NCBI GenBank assembly: GCA_031286585.1
Contig: JAITUC010000007.1
Coordinates: 98,274-162,273, forward strand
DNA length: 64,000 nt
From: Delftia acidovorans
Lineage (GTDB): Bacteria; Pseudomonadota; Gammaproteobacteria; Burkholderiales; Burkholderiaceae_C
Direction of reading: 5' to 3'
In this document: positions 8,742 through 18,716 of the stretch, piece by piece
How the letters are laid out: each line of letters begins with the position of its first letter
How positions within the stretch are numbered: the stretch's first letter is position 1
The notes under the pieces: generated by a model
What the model was told of the DNA's origin: nothing
What the model saw: only the letters and a program-made list of their open reading frames with translations
The model's database searches: none
Translations under genes and position numbers: made by a program

Positions 8742-11486
8742 TCACACCAGAGCGGCCCCCGTGAAAACCGCTTCCCACAGGGCCTTGACCGGCGCACTGA
8801 GGGGTTCGGCCTGGCCCGGCACCAGTTGGGCCGTCCGCTCGTCCAGCCTCGCCACGTGCTGCAGGCGGCGCAGTTCACGATAGGCCCGGGCGGCCTGCTG
8901 GCCCACGCCTGCAGGCAGCAGGCCGGCCTCTTCCGCACGCTGCAGCAGCGCGATGTTGCCCAGATTGGCCATCAGTTCCGGATGCAGGGCCGATTGCGAG
9001 AGAACGAGATACTGGACCGCGAACTCCACATCGACCATGCCGCCAGGGCTGTGCTTGACGTCGAAGAGGCCGCCGCGCACCGGATGCGCACTGCGCACGC
9101 GTTCTCGCATGGCCACGATCTCCTCGCGCAGGGCCACGGCGTCGCGCGGCGCGGTGATCACGGACTCGCGCACGGCGTCGAAGCGGGCCTGCAGATCGTC
9201 GCTGCCCAGCACGAAGCGCGCCCGCGTCATGGCCTGATGCTCCCAGGTCCATGCCGTGTTGCTGCCGCGCTGCTGCTGGTAGTTGGCATATGAGGCAAAG
9301 CTGGTCACCAGCAGGCCGGAGTTGCCGTTGGGGCGCAGCGCGGTGTCGATCTCGAACAGATCGCCCTCGCCCGTCTTGACAGCCAGCCAGTTGATGAGCT
9401 TGCGCACAAAGGCAGCATAGATCTCGGGGGCGTGTTCGTCGTCGTCATCGAAGACGAAGACGATGTCCAGGTCGCTGCCGTAGCCCAGTTCCTTTCCGCC
9501 GAGCTTGCCGTAGCCGATGATGGCGAACTGCGGCGACTCGCGGTGGCGGTTCTTGAGGCGGCTCCAGCACCAGCTGGCCGTCACGCGCAGCACGCAGTCG
9601 GCCAGCGCGCTGAGGTCGTCGGCCACCTGCTCGACCGTGATGCGGCCTTCGATATCGCGCGCCAGCGTGCGGAAGACCTCGGCATGGTGGGCGCGGCGCA
9701 ACAGGTTCAGCAGGGTTTCGTCGTCGTCCTCGCCCGTGTTCTGCAGCGCAGCCAGGCGCAGGGCCAGCTCATGCTCGAAATCCATGGGCGAGAAGCGCTC
9801 GCCCAGCATGGCGTCGTTGGCCAGCTCGTCGATCACGCCCGGGTGCTGCTGCAGGTAGCGCGCGGGCCAGCGCGCCGCGCCCAGCAGGTCCAGCAGCCGC
9901 TCGTGCACGGCGGGGCGCTCCAGCAGCAGGGCCAGGTAGCTTTCGCGACGCAGCAGCGGCTCCAGCCAGTTCAGGAAGCGCACTGCAGCGTCTTCGGGCA
10001 CGCTGCGCTCGGCCACCCATTGCGCGGTGCGCTGCACGAGGCGGAACAGCCGGCCGCGCGCCTCGTCGCGCAGGCTGGCGATGCGGGCGTTGCCGCGCCA
10101 GTCGGCCACGTGGGCGGCCAGGGCGGGTGGCAGCTGCTCCATGAGTCCATCGATCTCGCGCGGCGTTCCTCCCTGGGCAGGGCTGCGGGCGCCGTTGCAG
10201 CGGCCCGCGCTGCATTGCGGCGAGGCAGAGCCGCCGAGCAGGGTGTCGAACTCCTCGGCCACCTTTTCGCGGTGGGCGTCGAACTGGTGCAGGAAGGCGC
10301 AGGTATCGGCAAAGCCCATGGTGCGCGCAATCCATTCGAGGTCGTCATCGCGCGTGGGCAGCACATGGGTCTGCTGGTCGTCCAGGTACTGGATGCGGTG
10401 CTCGACACGGCGCAAAAAGGTATAGGCCGCGCCCAGGGCGTCGGCCACTTCCTGGCTCATGAGGCCGGCGCGCGCCAGGCGCCCCAGCGCCTCCAGCGTG
10501 GGGCGGCAGCGCAGCTCGGGGAACTGGCCGCCGCGCACCACCTGCAGCAATTGCACGGTGAATTCGATCTCGCGGATACCGCCGCGCGAGAGCTTGACGT
10601 CATTGGAGCGGCCGGGATGGCCCGCGCTGCGCCGCGCGGCATGCTCGCGGATCTGGCGGTGCAGCGAACGCAGCGCATCGAAGACCGCGTAATCCAGGTA
10701 GCGGCGAAAGACAAAGGGCAGGACCACGGCGCGCAGCGCCTGCACCTGCGTGGAGCGCACGCTGTCCATGGGCGCCACCACCCGGCTCTTGAGCCAGGCG
10801 AAGCGCTCCCATTCGCGGCCATGGGTCTGCAGATACTCTTCCAGCGAGGCCAGCGAGACGGCCGAAGGCCCCGAGTTGCCGTTGGGCCGCAGCGCCAGGT
10901 CCACGCGGAACACGAAGCCGTGCTCGGTGGTGTCGCCGATCAGGCCATAGATGCCTTTGACAACCCGCGCGAAGTACTCATGGTTGGAGAGAACGCCGCG
11001 CCCGTCGGGCAGGCCGGCCGTGTCGCCGTCCTGCTCGTAGACGTAGATCAGGTCGATGTCGCTGGAGACATTGAGCTCGCGCGCGCCCAGCTTGCCCATG
11101 CCGATGATCCACAGCTGCACGGGCCGGCCCTCGGGGCCTTGCGGTGCGCCATGGCGCGCGTCGAGTTCGGCGCGCACCTGGATGCAGGCGCGCTCCAGCG
11201 CCAGCTCGGCCAGCTCGGTCACGGCCCGCGTGACCACGGCCAGCGGCGCCTGCTGCTCGCAGTCGAGCACCATGGTTCGTTCCATGACCAGCTGGCGCAG
11301 CACGCGCAGCGCGGCCGACAGGTCCAGCCCGCGCTCCAGCAGCGCCGCCAGGGCCTGCTCCATGGAGGCGCGCTCGGGCGGACCCGGTGGCAACAGGCTC
11401 AACTCGTCGCCATAGCGACGATGCAACCGTTGGTGGAAACGGGAATAGGCGGCCTGTGCGGGGACATTCAAGGCCGTGTCTGCCAT
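8742..11486 (-). CDS. glnE: Bifunctional glutamine synthetase adenylyltransferase/adenylyl-removing enzyme
   Basis: 914 residues. GlnE adds AMP to, or removes it from, glutamine synthetase in response to PII and glutamine. Two nucleotidyltransferase domains are visible, each with a G-x-G-K-x-G-x-x-E-L...SD-x-D motif: GMGKLGARELNVSSDIDLIY around residues 129-148 (removing half) and GYGKLGGKELGYGSDLDIVF in the C-terminal half (adenylylating half). An Ala/Gly-rich linker (about 410-430) separates them. ATG at 11486 (MADTALNVPAQ) has a weak AGAG upstream; ATGs at 11507 and 11531 remain possible. Divergent from the yhdP-like gene. Confidence 0.95.
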   Translation of the reverse strand: MADTALNVPAQAAYSRFHQRLHRRYGDELSLLPPGPPERASMEQALAALLERGLDLSAALRVLRQLVMERTMVLDCEQQAPLAVVTRAVTELAELALERACIQVRAELDARHGAPQGPEGRPVQLWIIGMGKLGARELNVSSDIDLIYVYEQDGDTAGLPDGRGVLSNHEYFARVVKGIYGLIGDTTEHGFVFRVDLALRPNGNSGPSAVSLASLEEYLQTHGREWERFAWLKSRVVAPMDSVRSTQVQALRAVVLPFVFRRYLDYAVFDALRSLHRQIREHAARRSAGHPGRSNDVKLSRGGIREIEFTVQLLQVVRGGQFPELRCRPTLEALGRLARAGLMSQEVADALGAAYTFLRRVEHRIQYLDDQQTHVLPTRDDDLEWIARTMGFADTCAFLHQFDAHREKVAEEFDTLLGGSASPQCSAGRCNGARSPAQGGTPREIDGLMEQLPPALAAHVADWRGNARIASLRDEARGRLFRLVQRTAQWVAERSVPEDAAVRFLNWLEPLLRRESYLALLLERPAVHERLLDLLGAARWPARYLQQHPGVIDELANDAMLGERFSPMDFEHELALRLAALQNTGEDDDETLLNLLRRAHHAEVFRTLARDIEGRITVEQVADDLSALADCVLRVTASWCWSRLKNRHRESPQFAIIGYGKLGGKELGYGSDLDIVFVFDDDDEHAPEIYAAFVRKLINWLAVKTGEGDLFEIDTALRPNGNSGLLVTSFASYANYQQQRGSNTAWTWEHQAMTRARFVLGSDDLQARFDAVRESVITAPRDAVALREEIVAMRERVRSAHPVRGGLFDVKHSPGGMVDVEFAVQYLVLSQSALHPELMANLGNIALLQRAEEAGLLPAGVGQQAARAYRELRRLQHVARLDERTAQLVPGQAEPLSAPVKALWEAVFTGAALV

Positions 11487-11610
11487 TGCGTGCTCTGAGG
11501 ATTGCATACGGAACGCGAAAGAAGCGGTCACTTACGCGCAGAGGGATTGCAGCAACCCTTGGTTACCGTCCGGCCCCTGGGGGTGCCGGTCATAATTCCC
11601 GTCATAGCTG

Positions 11611-14600
11611 ATGCCGCCGATGATCGAACCGAAACCGCACCCCACACGCCTGACCCGTTGGATGGCCGGCCTTGCGCGGTGGTCACTGGGGCTGGTCCTG
11701 GCCTTCTGGCTGGTCCTGGGCTCCGTGTGGGGGGTGCTCCATGGCTGGATTGTGCCGCGAATCGGCGAATGGCGTCCTCAGCTGGAATCCCTGGCCTCAC
11801 GCACGCTGGGCCTACCCGTTCGCATAGGCAGCATCACGGCCCGCAGCGAGGGACTGGTCCCCCGGTTCGAGCTGGGCGACGTGGTGATTGAAGACCCCGA
11901 ACACGCCGCCGACGCCCTGCGCCTGCCCAGCGTGGTGGTGGCCGTTTCGGCCCGCTCGCTGATGCGCCTGGGCGTGGAGCAGATCTATATCGACCGCCCC
12001 GAACTCGTGGTCCGCCGCGCGGCCGATGGCCGTGTCTTCGTGGCCGGCATCGAGATCAGCCCTTCATCCGGCGGGGACAATGCCGCCGCCGACTGGCTGT
12101 TTTCCCAGACCGAGCTGGCCCTTCGCGGCGGCAGCCTGCTGTGGGTGGACGAAATGCGCCAGGCACCGCCGCTGGCCCTGCGCGATGTGGACCTGGTGCT
12201 GCGCAACAAGGGCTGGGGCCACGGAATGCGCCTGGATGCCACGCCGCCCGAAGGCTGGGGCGAGCGCTTCATGCTCGCCGGCCTGTTCCGCGAGCCGCTG
12301 CTGTCCACGCACGAGGGCAACTGGCAGCGCTGGAGCGGCCAGGCCCATGCGATGTTCACGCAGATCGACCTGTCCCGGCTCGGGCAATACATGGATACGT
12401 CCGACCTGCGCCTGCAGCAGGGCCGGGGCGCGCTGCGCGCCTGGATCGACCTGCGCCAGGGCCAGCCCGTGGGCGCCATGGCCGACGTGGCGTTGAATGC
12501 CCTGCAACTGCAGTGGCGCGACAACCTGGAGCCGCTGCAGTTGCAGGCGCTGACGGGCCGGCTGAGCGTGCAGCACCAGGATGGCTGGCGCTTCGCGGCG
12601 CAGAACCTGGAGTTCTCCACGGGTGACGGCCTGCACTGGCCGGCCGGCAACCTGCGCGCGCGCTACAACCCTTCAGGCGCCAGCATGCAGGGGGCACTGG
12701 GCGAGCAGGGGGAGTTCCAGGCCGATGGCGTTGACCTGGCCATCCTCGCCCAGCTGGGCCAGCGCCTGCCGTTGCCCGAGCAGCTGCAGCGCCACCTGGC
12801 CGACATGGCCCCGGCTGGCCGGCTGCGCCAGTTCCAGGCAAGCTGGCGCGGCCCGCTGCAGGCCGTGCAGCAGTACAAGGCCAGCGGCGAGCTGCAGCAG
12901 CTGTCGATCGACGGCGTGGCATCGTCCGAAGGCCCCACGAAGCCGGGCATGCCCGGCATCAAGGGCCTGAACGCGCGCTTCTCGCTCGACCAGGACGGTG
13001 GACAGGCGCAGCTGGAGATGGAGAGCACGGGGCAGCAGCCGGCCGCACTGTCCTTTCCTGGCGTCTTCGAGGAGCCCGAGATCCCGCTGCACCACCTGCA
13101 GGCCAGCCTGCGCTGGCAGTTGCGCGGCCAGGCCATCAGCGTGCAGGTACCCCACCTGCGCTTTGCCAACGATGACACCGAGGGCGAGGCCCGTGCGCAA
13201 TGGCACACCGGCGAGGGCAGCGACAAACACCCGCGCTTTCCGGGCGTGCTGGACCTGCAGGGCCAGTTGCGCAACGCCGACGGCACACGCGTGCACCGCT
13301 ACCTGCCGCTGGAAATCCCTGCCGATGCGCGCCACTACGTGCGAGAGGCCATCCACGCCGGGCGCGCCAGCACGGTGAACTTCAAGGTGCGCGGCAACCT
13401 GGACCACGTGCCGGCCGAAAAGCCCAGCCAGGGCGAGTTCCACATCGCGGCCAAGCTGCATGACGTGCACTATGAATATGTGCCGCCCCATCTGCTCACG
13501 CACGGCGAGGCGCCCTGGCCGGCCCTGGTCGATCTGTCGGGCGAGCTGGTCTTCGACCGTTCATCCATGGCCGTGCGCAACGCAAGCGGCCGGTTCGCGG
13601 GCTACCCGCAGCTGCAGATGCGCGACATCCAGGCCAGCATTCCCAACCTGGGCCACACCGAGGTGGCCGTGACCGCCAAGGGCCAGGGACCGCTGGCCGA
13701 CATGCTGGGCGTGGTCAAGACCTCGGCCCTGTCGGCGCTGACCGGGCATGTGCTGGACGGCAGCGAGGCCACGGGCGCCGCGCAGCTGGCCCTGCAGCTG
13801 CACCTGCCCATCGACCACCTGGACCGCAGCAAGGTGTCTGGACAGGTCACGCTGGCGGGCAACTCCCTGCAGCTCGATGATCAGACGCCCCATCTGAGCC
13901 AGCTGCGCGGGGCCGTCAAGTTCTCCGAAACCGGCTTCTCGCTGGCGGGCCTGCAGGCGCGCGCCCTGGGCGGTGAGCTGCGTGCCGAGGGCGGCATGCA
14001 GGCGCTGGCACGCAATGCGCCGGCCACCGAATCCTCCGTGAAGGTGCGTGTGCAGGGCACGGCCACGGCGCAGGGGCTGCGCGAAGCCAGGGAGCTGGGC
14101 TGGGTGGCCGACCTGGCCCGCCATGCCGAGGGCCAGTCGCCCTACTCCCTGCTGCTGAAGGTGCGGCGCGGAACACCCGAAATCCAGGTCCAGTCCAGCC
14201 TGCAGGGTATGCGCATCAACCTGCCCGCCCCGCTGGGCAAGGCGGCGGAGTCCATCCAGCCATTGAACGTGAGCCACCAGCTCGCACCCGCCAGCTTCAC
14301 CGCGCCCGATGCCCCGCTGCGCGACCAGATCAGCGTGCAACTGGGCGATGCGGGCTCGGTGTTCTACGAGCGTGACATCAGCGGCAAGCACGGCCGTGTA
14401 CTGCGCGGCAGCATCCTCATCGGCCAGGAAGCGGGCACGGCCTCCACTTCAGGCCAGGGCGTGCAGGCCCATGTGCAGCTGCCGCTCTTCAATCTCGACG
14501 ACTGGCTGGCGCTGGCGCCGCAGTCCGGAGGCGGCAAACCGGAGCCTGTCGATGCCGCAGATCCTGCACGTGAATACCTCCCCGACCGGCTGAGCCTGCG

Positions 14601-15765
14601 CGTCAGGCAGCTGCAGGCCAAGGGGCGGCAGTTGCACGATGTGGTGGCGGGCATCTCCCGCGATGGCGGCTCGTGGCACAGCAATCTCACCTCCCAGGAG
14701 CTTGACGGCTACGTGGGCTTTCGCGAAGGCACGGAGGCCCAGCCCGAAGGGCAGCTGGTGGCCCGGCTGTCGCGCCTGACGGTGCCTGAGGCCAAATCCG
14801 ACCGCGTGGACGCCCTGTTCAGCGAAGGGCCGCGCCAGCTGCCGGCCCTGCAGATCGTGGTGGACGACATGCACCTGTCCGGCCACGCCCTGGGCCGCCT
14901 GGAAGTGGAGGCCCGCAACCGCCCCGTGCCCGGCAACGCGGCGGCGCGCGAATGGCAGCTGTCGCGCTTCAACATCGCCACGCCCGAGGCCACGCTGACC
15001 GCCAGCGGCCAGTGGCGCCTGCCCCAGGGCCAGTCCGAGCACCCGGGGCGCAGCCAGTTGCAATTCCAGCTGGACCTGCGCGACGTGGGCAAGCTGCTCA
15101 CGCGCTTCGATATGCCTGGCGTGGTGGGCAGCGGCAAGGGCGTGCTGCAGGGATCGGCGGGCTGGACGGGCTCGCCCATCACGCCCGACTTCCGCAGCCT
15201 CTCTGGCTCCATGCACCTGGATGTGCAGACCGGCCAGTTCCTCAAGGCCGAGCCGGGCCTGGCCAAGCTGCTGAGCGTGCTCAGCCTGCAGGCGCTGCCC
15301 CGCCGGCTGACCCTGGATTTCCGCGATGTGTTCAGCAACGGCTTCGCCTTCGACTTCATGCGCGGCGACGTGCAGATCACCGACGGCGTGGCGCGCACCA
15401 ACAACATGCAGATGAAGGGCGTCAACGCCGCCGTGCTGATGGAGGGCACGGCCGACCTGGTCCAGGAGACGCAGAATCTGCATGTGGTGGTGGTGCCCGA
15501 GATCAATGCCATGACGGCCTCCCTGGTGGCCACGGCCATCAACCCCGTGGTCGGCCTGGGCAGCTTCCTGGCGCAGGTGCTGCTGCGCGGCCCCCTGATC
15601 GCGGCGGCCACCAAGGAATTCCGCATCGACGGCAGCTGGGACGAGCCCCAGGTCACGGCCCTGCCGCGGCGCCGGGCCACGACACCTTCCGATCCCGCCG
15701 CCAACAGCCCCGCCAGCACGCCTTCCGGCGCCACCGAGCCCGCTTCTTCAGGAGAGAACCCATGA
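11611..15765 (+). CDS. yhdP: YhdP family protein (AsmA-like, very large)
   Basis: 1,384 residues: a short basic cytoplasmic tail, one transmembrane helix at ~21-46, then a huge periplasmic region of beta-rich repeats as in the AsmA/TamB/YhdP group (TIGR02099). The C-terminal part (GVVGSGKGVLQGSAGW, FDFMRGDVQITDGVARTNNM, VVPEINAMTASLVATAINPV) is conserved family sequence. YhdP proteins are thought to bridge inner and outer membranes and carry phospholipids outward. The last ~25 residues are Ser/Pro-rich. The stop overlaps the ATG of the next gene (ATGA), giving translational coupling. An alternative ATG lies three codons in. Confidence 0.93.
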   Translation: MPPMIEPKPHPTRLTRWMAGLARWSLGLVLAFWLVLGSVWGVLHGWIVPRIGEWRPQLESLASRTLGLPVRIGSITARSEGLVPRFELGDVVIEDPEHAADALRLPSVVVAVSARSLMRLGVEQIYIDRPELVVRRAADGRVFVAGIEISPSSGGDNAAADWLFSQTELALRGGSLLWVDEMRQAPPLALRDVDLVLRNKGWGHGMRLDATPPEGWGERFMLAGLFREPLLSTHEGNWQRWSGQAHAMFTQIDLSRLGQYMDTSDLRLQQGRGALRAWIDLRQGQPVGAMADVALNALQLQWRDNLEPLQLQALTGRLSVQHQDGWRFAAQNLEFSTGDGLHWPAGNLRARYNPSGASMQGALGEQGEFQADGVDLAILAQLGQRLPLPEQLQRHLADMAPAGRLRQFQASWRGPLQAVQQYKASGELQQLSIDGVASSEGPTKPGMPGIKGLNARFSLDQDGGQAQLEMESTGQQPAALSFPGVFEEPEIPLHHLQASLRWQLRGQAISVQVPHLRFANDDTEGEARAQWHTGEGSDKHPRFPGVLDLQGQLRNADGTRVHRYLPLEIPADARHYVREAIHAGRASTVNFKVRGNLDHVPAEKPSQGEFHIAAKLHDVHYEYVPPHLLTHGEAPWPALVDLSGELVFDRSSMAVRNASGRFAGYPQLQMRDIQASIPNLGHTEVAVTAKGQGPLADMLGVVKTSALSALTGHVLDGSEATGAAQLALQLHLPIDHLDRSKVSGQVTLAGNSLQLDDQTPHLSQLRGAVKFSETGFSLAGLQARALGGELRAEGGMQALARNAPATESSVKVRVQGTATAQGLREARELGWVADLARHAEGQSPYSLLLKVRRGTPEIQVQSSLQGMRINLPAPLGKAAESIQPLNVSHQLAPASFTAPDAPLRDQISVQLGDAGSVFYERDISGKHGRVLRGSILIGQEAGTASTSGQGVQAHVQLPLFNLDDWLALAPQSGGGKPEPVDAADPAREYLPDRLSLRVRQLQAKGRQLHDVVAGISRDGGSWHSNLTSQELDGYVGFREGTEAQPEGQLVARLSRLTVPEAKSDRVDALFSEGPRQLPALQIVVDDMHLSGHALGRLEVEARNRPVPGNAAAREWQLSRFNIATPEATLTASGQWRLPQGQSEHPGRSQLQFQLDLRDVGKLLTRFDMPGVVGSGKGVLQGSAGWTGSPITPDFRSLSGSMHLDVQTGQFLKAEPGLAKLLSVLSLQALPRRLTLDFRDVFSNGFAFDFMRGDVQITDGVARTNNMQMKGVNAAVLMEGTADLVQETQNLHVVVVPEINAMTASLVATAINPVVGLGSFLAQVLLRGPLIAAATKEFRIDGSWDEPQVTALPRRRATTPSDPAANSPASTPSGATEPASSGENP

Positions 15766-16577
15766 AAATCGCAGCCCTGCAAATGGTGTCGGAACCCGAT
15801 GTGCGCGCCAACCTCGACCAGGCGCTGGCACTGCTGCGCCAGGCGCGCGAGCAGGGCGCCGAACTCGCGGCCCTGCCCGAGTATTTCTGCGCCATGGGCC
15901 TGCGCGATACCGACAAGCTGGCCTACCGCGAGCGCTTCGGCGCAGGCCCCATCCAGGACTTCCTGCGCCGCGCAGCACGCGAGCTGCAGCTGTGGATCGT
16001 GGGCGGCACCCTGCCCCTGGTGGCCGATGACGATGCCCACGTGCTCAACAGCTCCCTGGTGTTCTCGCCCGAGGGCGAATGCGTGGCGCGCTACGACAAG
16101 ATCCACCTGTTCCACTACGACAACGGACGCGAGCGCTACACGGAAGCCGCCGTGGTCCAGGCCGGCCATACGCCCGTGACCTGCGACATCACCTCGCGCG
16201 GGGGCGAGACCTGGCGCCTGGGCCTGAGCGTGTGCTACGACTTGCGTTTTCCCGAGCTGTACCGCCGCCTTGCCGAGCAGGGCGCCGACTTGCTGCTGGT
16301 GCCCGCCGCCTTCACCCACATCACGGGGCTGGCGCACTGGGAAGTGCTGCTGCGCGCCCGTGCCATAGAAAACCAGGCCTACCTGCTGGCGCCCGCCCAG
16401 GGTGGCCACCATGAAAACGGCCGCCGTACCTGGGGCCACAGCCTGCTGGCCGATCCCTGGGGCATGGTGCTGGCCCAGCAGGCCGAGGGCGCAGGCGTGG
16501 TGCTGGGCGAGGTCAAGCGCGAGCGCCTGGCGCATGTACGCCGCCAGCTGCCGGCCCTGGAGCACCGCGTCCTGTGA
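15762..16577 (+). CDS. Carbon-nitrogen hydrolase family protein (NIT1/Nit2-like omega-amidase or deaminated-glutathione amidase)
   Basis: 271 residues with the complete nitrilase triad: Glu40 in LPEYF, Lys113 in YDKIHLF and Cys158 in SVCYDLRFPELYR. The RFPELYR sequence and compact length fit the Nit branch that hydrolyses deaminated glutathione or alpha-keto acid omega-amides, rather than true nitrilases. Cytoplasmic. It overlaps yhdP by 4 nt at the start (with GGAGAG before the ATG) and the sensor kinase by 4 nt at the end (GTGA), so the three genes are translationally coupled. Exact substrate inferred from the subfamily pattern only. Confidence 0.9.
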   Translation: MKIAALQMVSEPDVRANLDQALALLRQAREQGAELAALPEYFCAMGLRDTDKLAYRERFGAGPIQDFLRRAARELQLWIVGGTLPLVADDDAHVLNSSLVFSPEGECVARYDKIHLFHYDNGRERYTEAAVVQAGHTPVTCDITSRGGETWRLGLSVCYDLRFPELYRRLAEQGADLLLVPAAFTHITGLAHWEVLLRARAIENQAYLLAPAQGGHHENGRRTWGHSLLADPWGMVLAQQAEGAGVVLGEVKRERLAHVRRQLPALEHRVL

Positions 16578-18691
16578 ATCCACCGCGCTCGCCAATGCCG
16601 ACCATGCAGGCCATGTCACCGATGTCGCCCATGCCCGAAGGCCGCTGGCCCTGGCGCCGCTGGCGCACGGCCTGGCGCCGCTGGTCGCTGTGGAGCCTGC
16701 TGGTCGCCCTGGTCCTGAGCATGCTCGTCACCATGGTCTGGCTGGCCGGGCGCTACGAGGCCTCCCAGGTCCAGGACAAGCTGGAGCGCGACACGGCCAA
16801 TGCCGTGGCCGACATTCGCGCCGCGCTCAACCGCAACCTGCAGGACCTGCAGGCGCTGAACGCGCCCGACAACGATCCCGCCGAATGGAAGACCCGCGCC
16901 GCCGAGCTGCTGCAGGTGCGCCGCGAGCTGATGCGCATCGAATGGCGCGACGCGGGCCTGCAGATCCGCTCCCATGCCGAGACCCCGTATCGCAATGTGC
17001 AGTGGGAAGACCAGCTGCGCACGAACAACACCCATCCCGAGGCCGTGCTGACCTGCACGCACGCGCGCCGCCTGAACGGCCCCGCCTACTCGCCCAGCTA
17101 CTTCCAGCTGCTGGCCGAGGGCCTGGGCACGGAGATGATGGAGGTCTGCCTGCCGCTGACGCAAAGCGGCCACATCATCGGCTTCGTCATCGGCACCTAC
17201 AGCCTGCAAAGCCTGCTGATCACCCAGGTCAGCAAGAACCTGCCGCGCACCCAGGAAGTGTCCTTCACCGAGCCCGACGGCACGCGCCTGGCCCTGCTGG
17301 GCGCCTCCTGGCGCGGCACGCGCATGTTCACGGCGCAGCAGCTGCTGGACCTGCCCGGCAGCACCCTGGTGCTGCGCATGGACAGCTGGCACCGCGCGCC
17401 CAGCGTGTTCCCCAACGTGCTCACGGCCCTGGTGACGCTGATGTCCATCGCCCTGGTCTCCGTGGTCGCCGTGCTGGTGCGCGACAACCGACGCCGCCTG
17501 CGTGCCGAGCGCGACCTGGGCGATGCGCTGGCCTTTCGCAAGGCCATGGAGGACTCACTGGTCACGGGCCTGCGCGCGCGCGACCTGCAGGGCCGCATCA
17601 GCTATGTGAATCCGGCCTTCTGCAACATGGTGGGCTTCACGGCCGAGGAGCTGCTGGGCTTGAGCATCGCGCCGTACTGGCCGCCCGAGCGCGCCGAAAT
17701 CTATGCGCGCCGGCGCGACAACCGGCTGTCCGGCAACGCGCCGCCGCCGCGCGAGGGACACGAAAGCATTTTCATGCGCAAGGACGGCACACGCTTTCCG
17801 GTGCTGATCTTCGAAGCGCCGTTGATCAACGCACAGGGCCAGCACACGGGCTGGATGAGCGCCTTCATCGACATCAGCGAGCAAAAGCGCATGGAAGAGA
17901 TCTCACGCGCCTCGCAGGAGCGCCTGCAGGCCACGGCCCGCCTGGCCACGGTGGGCGAGATGGCATCGCTGCTCAGCCATGAACTCACCCAGCCGCTGGT
18001 GGCCATCTCCAGCTACGCCACGGGATCGCTGAACATGCTGGGCAGCGACGACGGCGCGGCAGGCAGCGCCGGCAACGAAGCCCATCTGCGCCAGCAGCTG
18101 CAGGACTTGCGTATGGCCATGGAGCGCATCAGCTTCCAGGCAGACCGTGCAGGCCGCGTGATCAAGAGCGTGCGCGACTTCGTGCGGCGGCGCGACCAGT
18201 CGCGCGAAGTCATAGGTGCCGCCGAACTCATAGACGCCGTGCTGCCGCTGGTCAGCCTGCAGGCGCGCAACCTGGGCGTGCGCGTGACCACCGACATCGA
18301 GCCCGGCCTGTCCCCCGTGCTCTGCGACCCGACCATGATCGAGCAGGTGCTGCTCAACCTGGCGCGCAACGGCATGCAGGCCATGGACTCGCCCGAGACG
18401 GTGGACCGGGAGCTGCAACTGCGCGTGCGCCGTGCGGCGGCGAGCACGCGCCGCAGCTGGGTGGAATTTGCCGTCATCGACTGCGGCAGCGGCATTCCCC
18501 AGCATGTGGCGGAGCAGTTGTTCACGCCCTTTTTCACCACGCGCAACGAGGGCATGGGCCTGGGCCTGAGCCTGTGCCGCACCGTGGTCGAGCAGCATGG
18601 CGGCCACCTGCAGCACAGCCCGCACAGCCCGCGCGGAACCGTCTTCGCCTTCACGCTGCCGGCCCACAACACGGCCCAGGTGCAGGCATAG
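16574..18691 (+). CDS. PAS domain sensor histidine kinase (FixL/DctB-like)
   Basis: 705 residues. Transmembrane helices at ~39-58 and ~281-302 bracket a ~220-residue periplasmic sensor region with two Cys. A PAS domain follows (~325-435: LQGRISYVNPAFCNMVGFTAEEL), then the H-box SLLSHELTQPLVAISSY with phospho-acceptor His469. Next are an N-box (NLARNGMQAM), a G1 box (VIDCGSGI) and a G2 box (GMGLGLSLCRTVVEQHGG). The HELTQPL type belongs to the HPK4 group that works with FixJ/TodT-type regulators, exactly what lies downstream. It begins at a GTG overlapping the nitrilase stop; an ATG eight codons in is an alternative. Signal unknown. Confidence 0.93.
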   Translation: MNPPRSPMPTMQAMSPMSPMPEGRWPWRRWRTAWRRWSLWSLLVALVLSMLVTMVWLAGRYEASQVQDKLERDTANAVADIRAALNRNLQDLQALNAPDNDPAEWKTRAAELLQVRRELMRIEWRDAGLQIRSHAETPYRNVQWEDQLRTNNTHPEAVLTCTHARRLNGPAYSPSYFQLLAEGLGTEMMEVCLPLTQSGHIIGFVIGTYSLQSLLITQVSKNLPRTQEVSFTEPDGTRLALLGASWRGTRMFTAQQLLDLPGSTLVLRMDSWHRAPSVFPNVLTALVTLMSIALVSVVAVLVRDNRRRLRAERDLGDALAFRKAMEDSLVTGLRARDLQGRISYVNPAFCNMVGFTAEELLGLSIAPYWPPERAEIYARRRDNRLSGNAPPPREGHESIFMRKDGTRFPVLIFEAPLINAQGQHTGWMSAFIDISEQKRMEEISRASQERLQATARLATVGEMASLLSHELTQPLVAISSYATGSLNMLGSDDGAAGSAGNEAHLRQQLQDLRMAMERISFQADRAGRVIKSVRDFVRRRDQSREVIGAAELIDAVLPLVSLQARNLGVRVTTDIEPGLSPVLCDPTMIEQVLLNLARNGMQAMDSPETVDRELQLRVRRAAASTRRSWVEFAVIDCGSGIPQHVAEQLFTPFFTTRNEGMGLGLSLCRTVVEQHGGHLQHSPHSPRGTVFAFTLPAHNTAQVQA

Positions 18692-18712
18692 ATGGAACAA
18701 ATGGAACAATAG
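18692..18712 (+). other. Six-codon mini-ORF between kinase and regulator
   Basis: Immediately after the kinase TAG stop comes ATGGAACAA repeated twice and then TAG, encoding Met-Glu-Gln-Met-Glu-Gln. The real regulator begins five nucleotides later with a third ATGGAAC. It may be a slippage duplication of the start region; it could also re-initiate ribosomes. No evidence for function. Confidence 0.3.
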
Positions 18713-18716
18713 GCCC

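Noticed and set aside
9432..11498. 688-codon open frame antisense to glnE
   Set aside because: Low-complexity shadow frame; both nucleotidyltransferase motifs of glnE are on the other strand.
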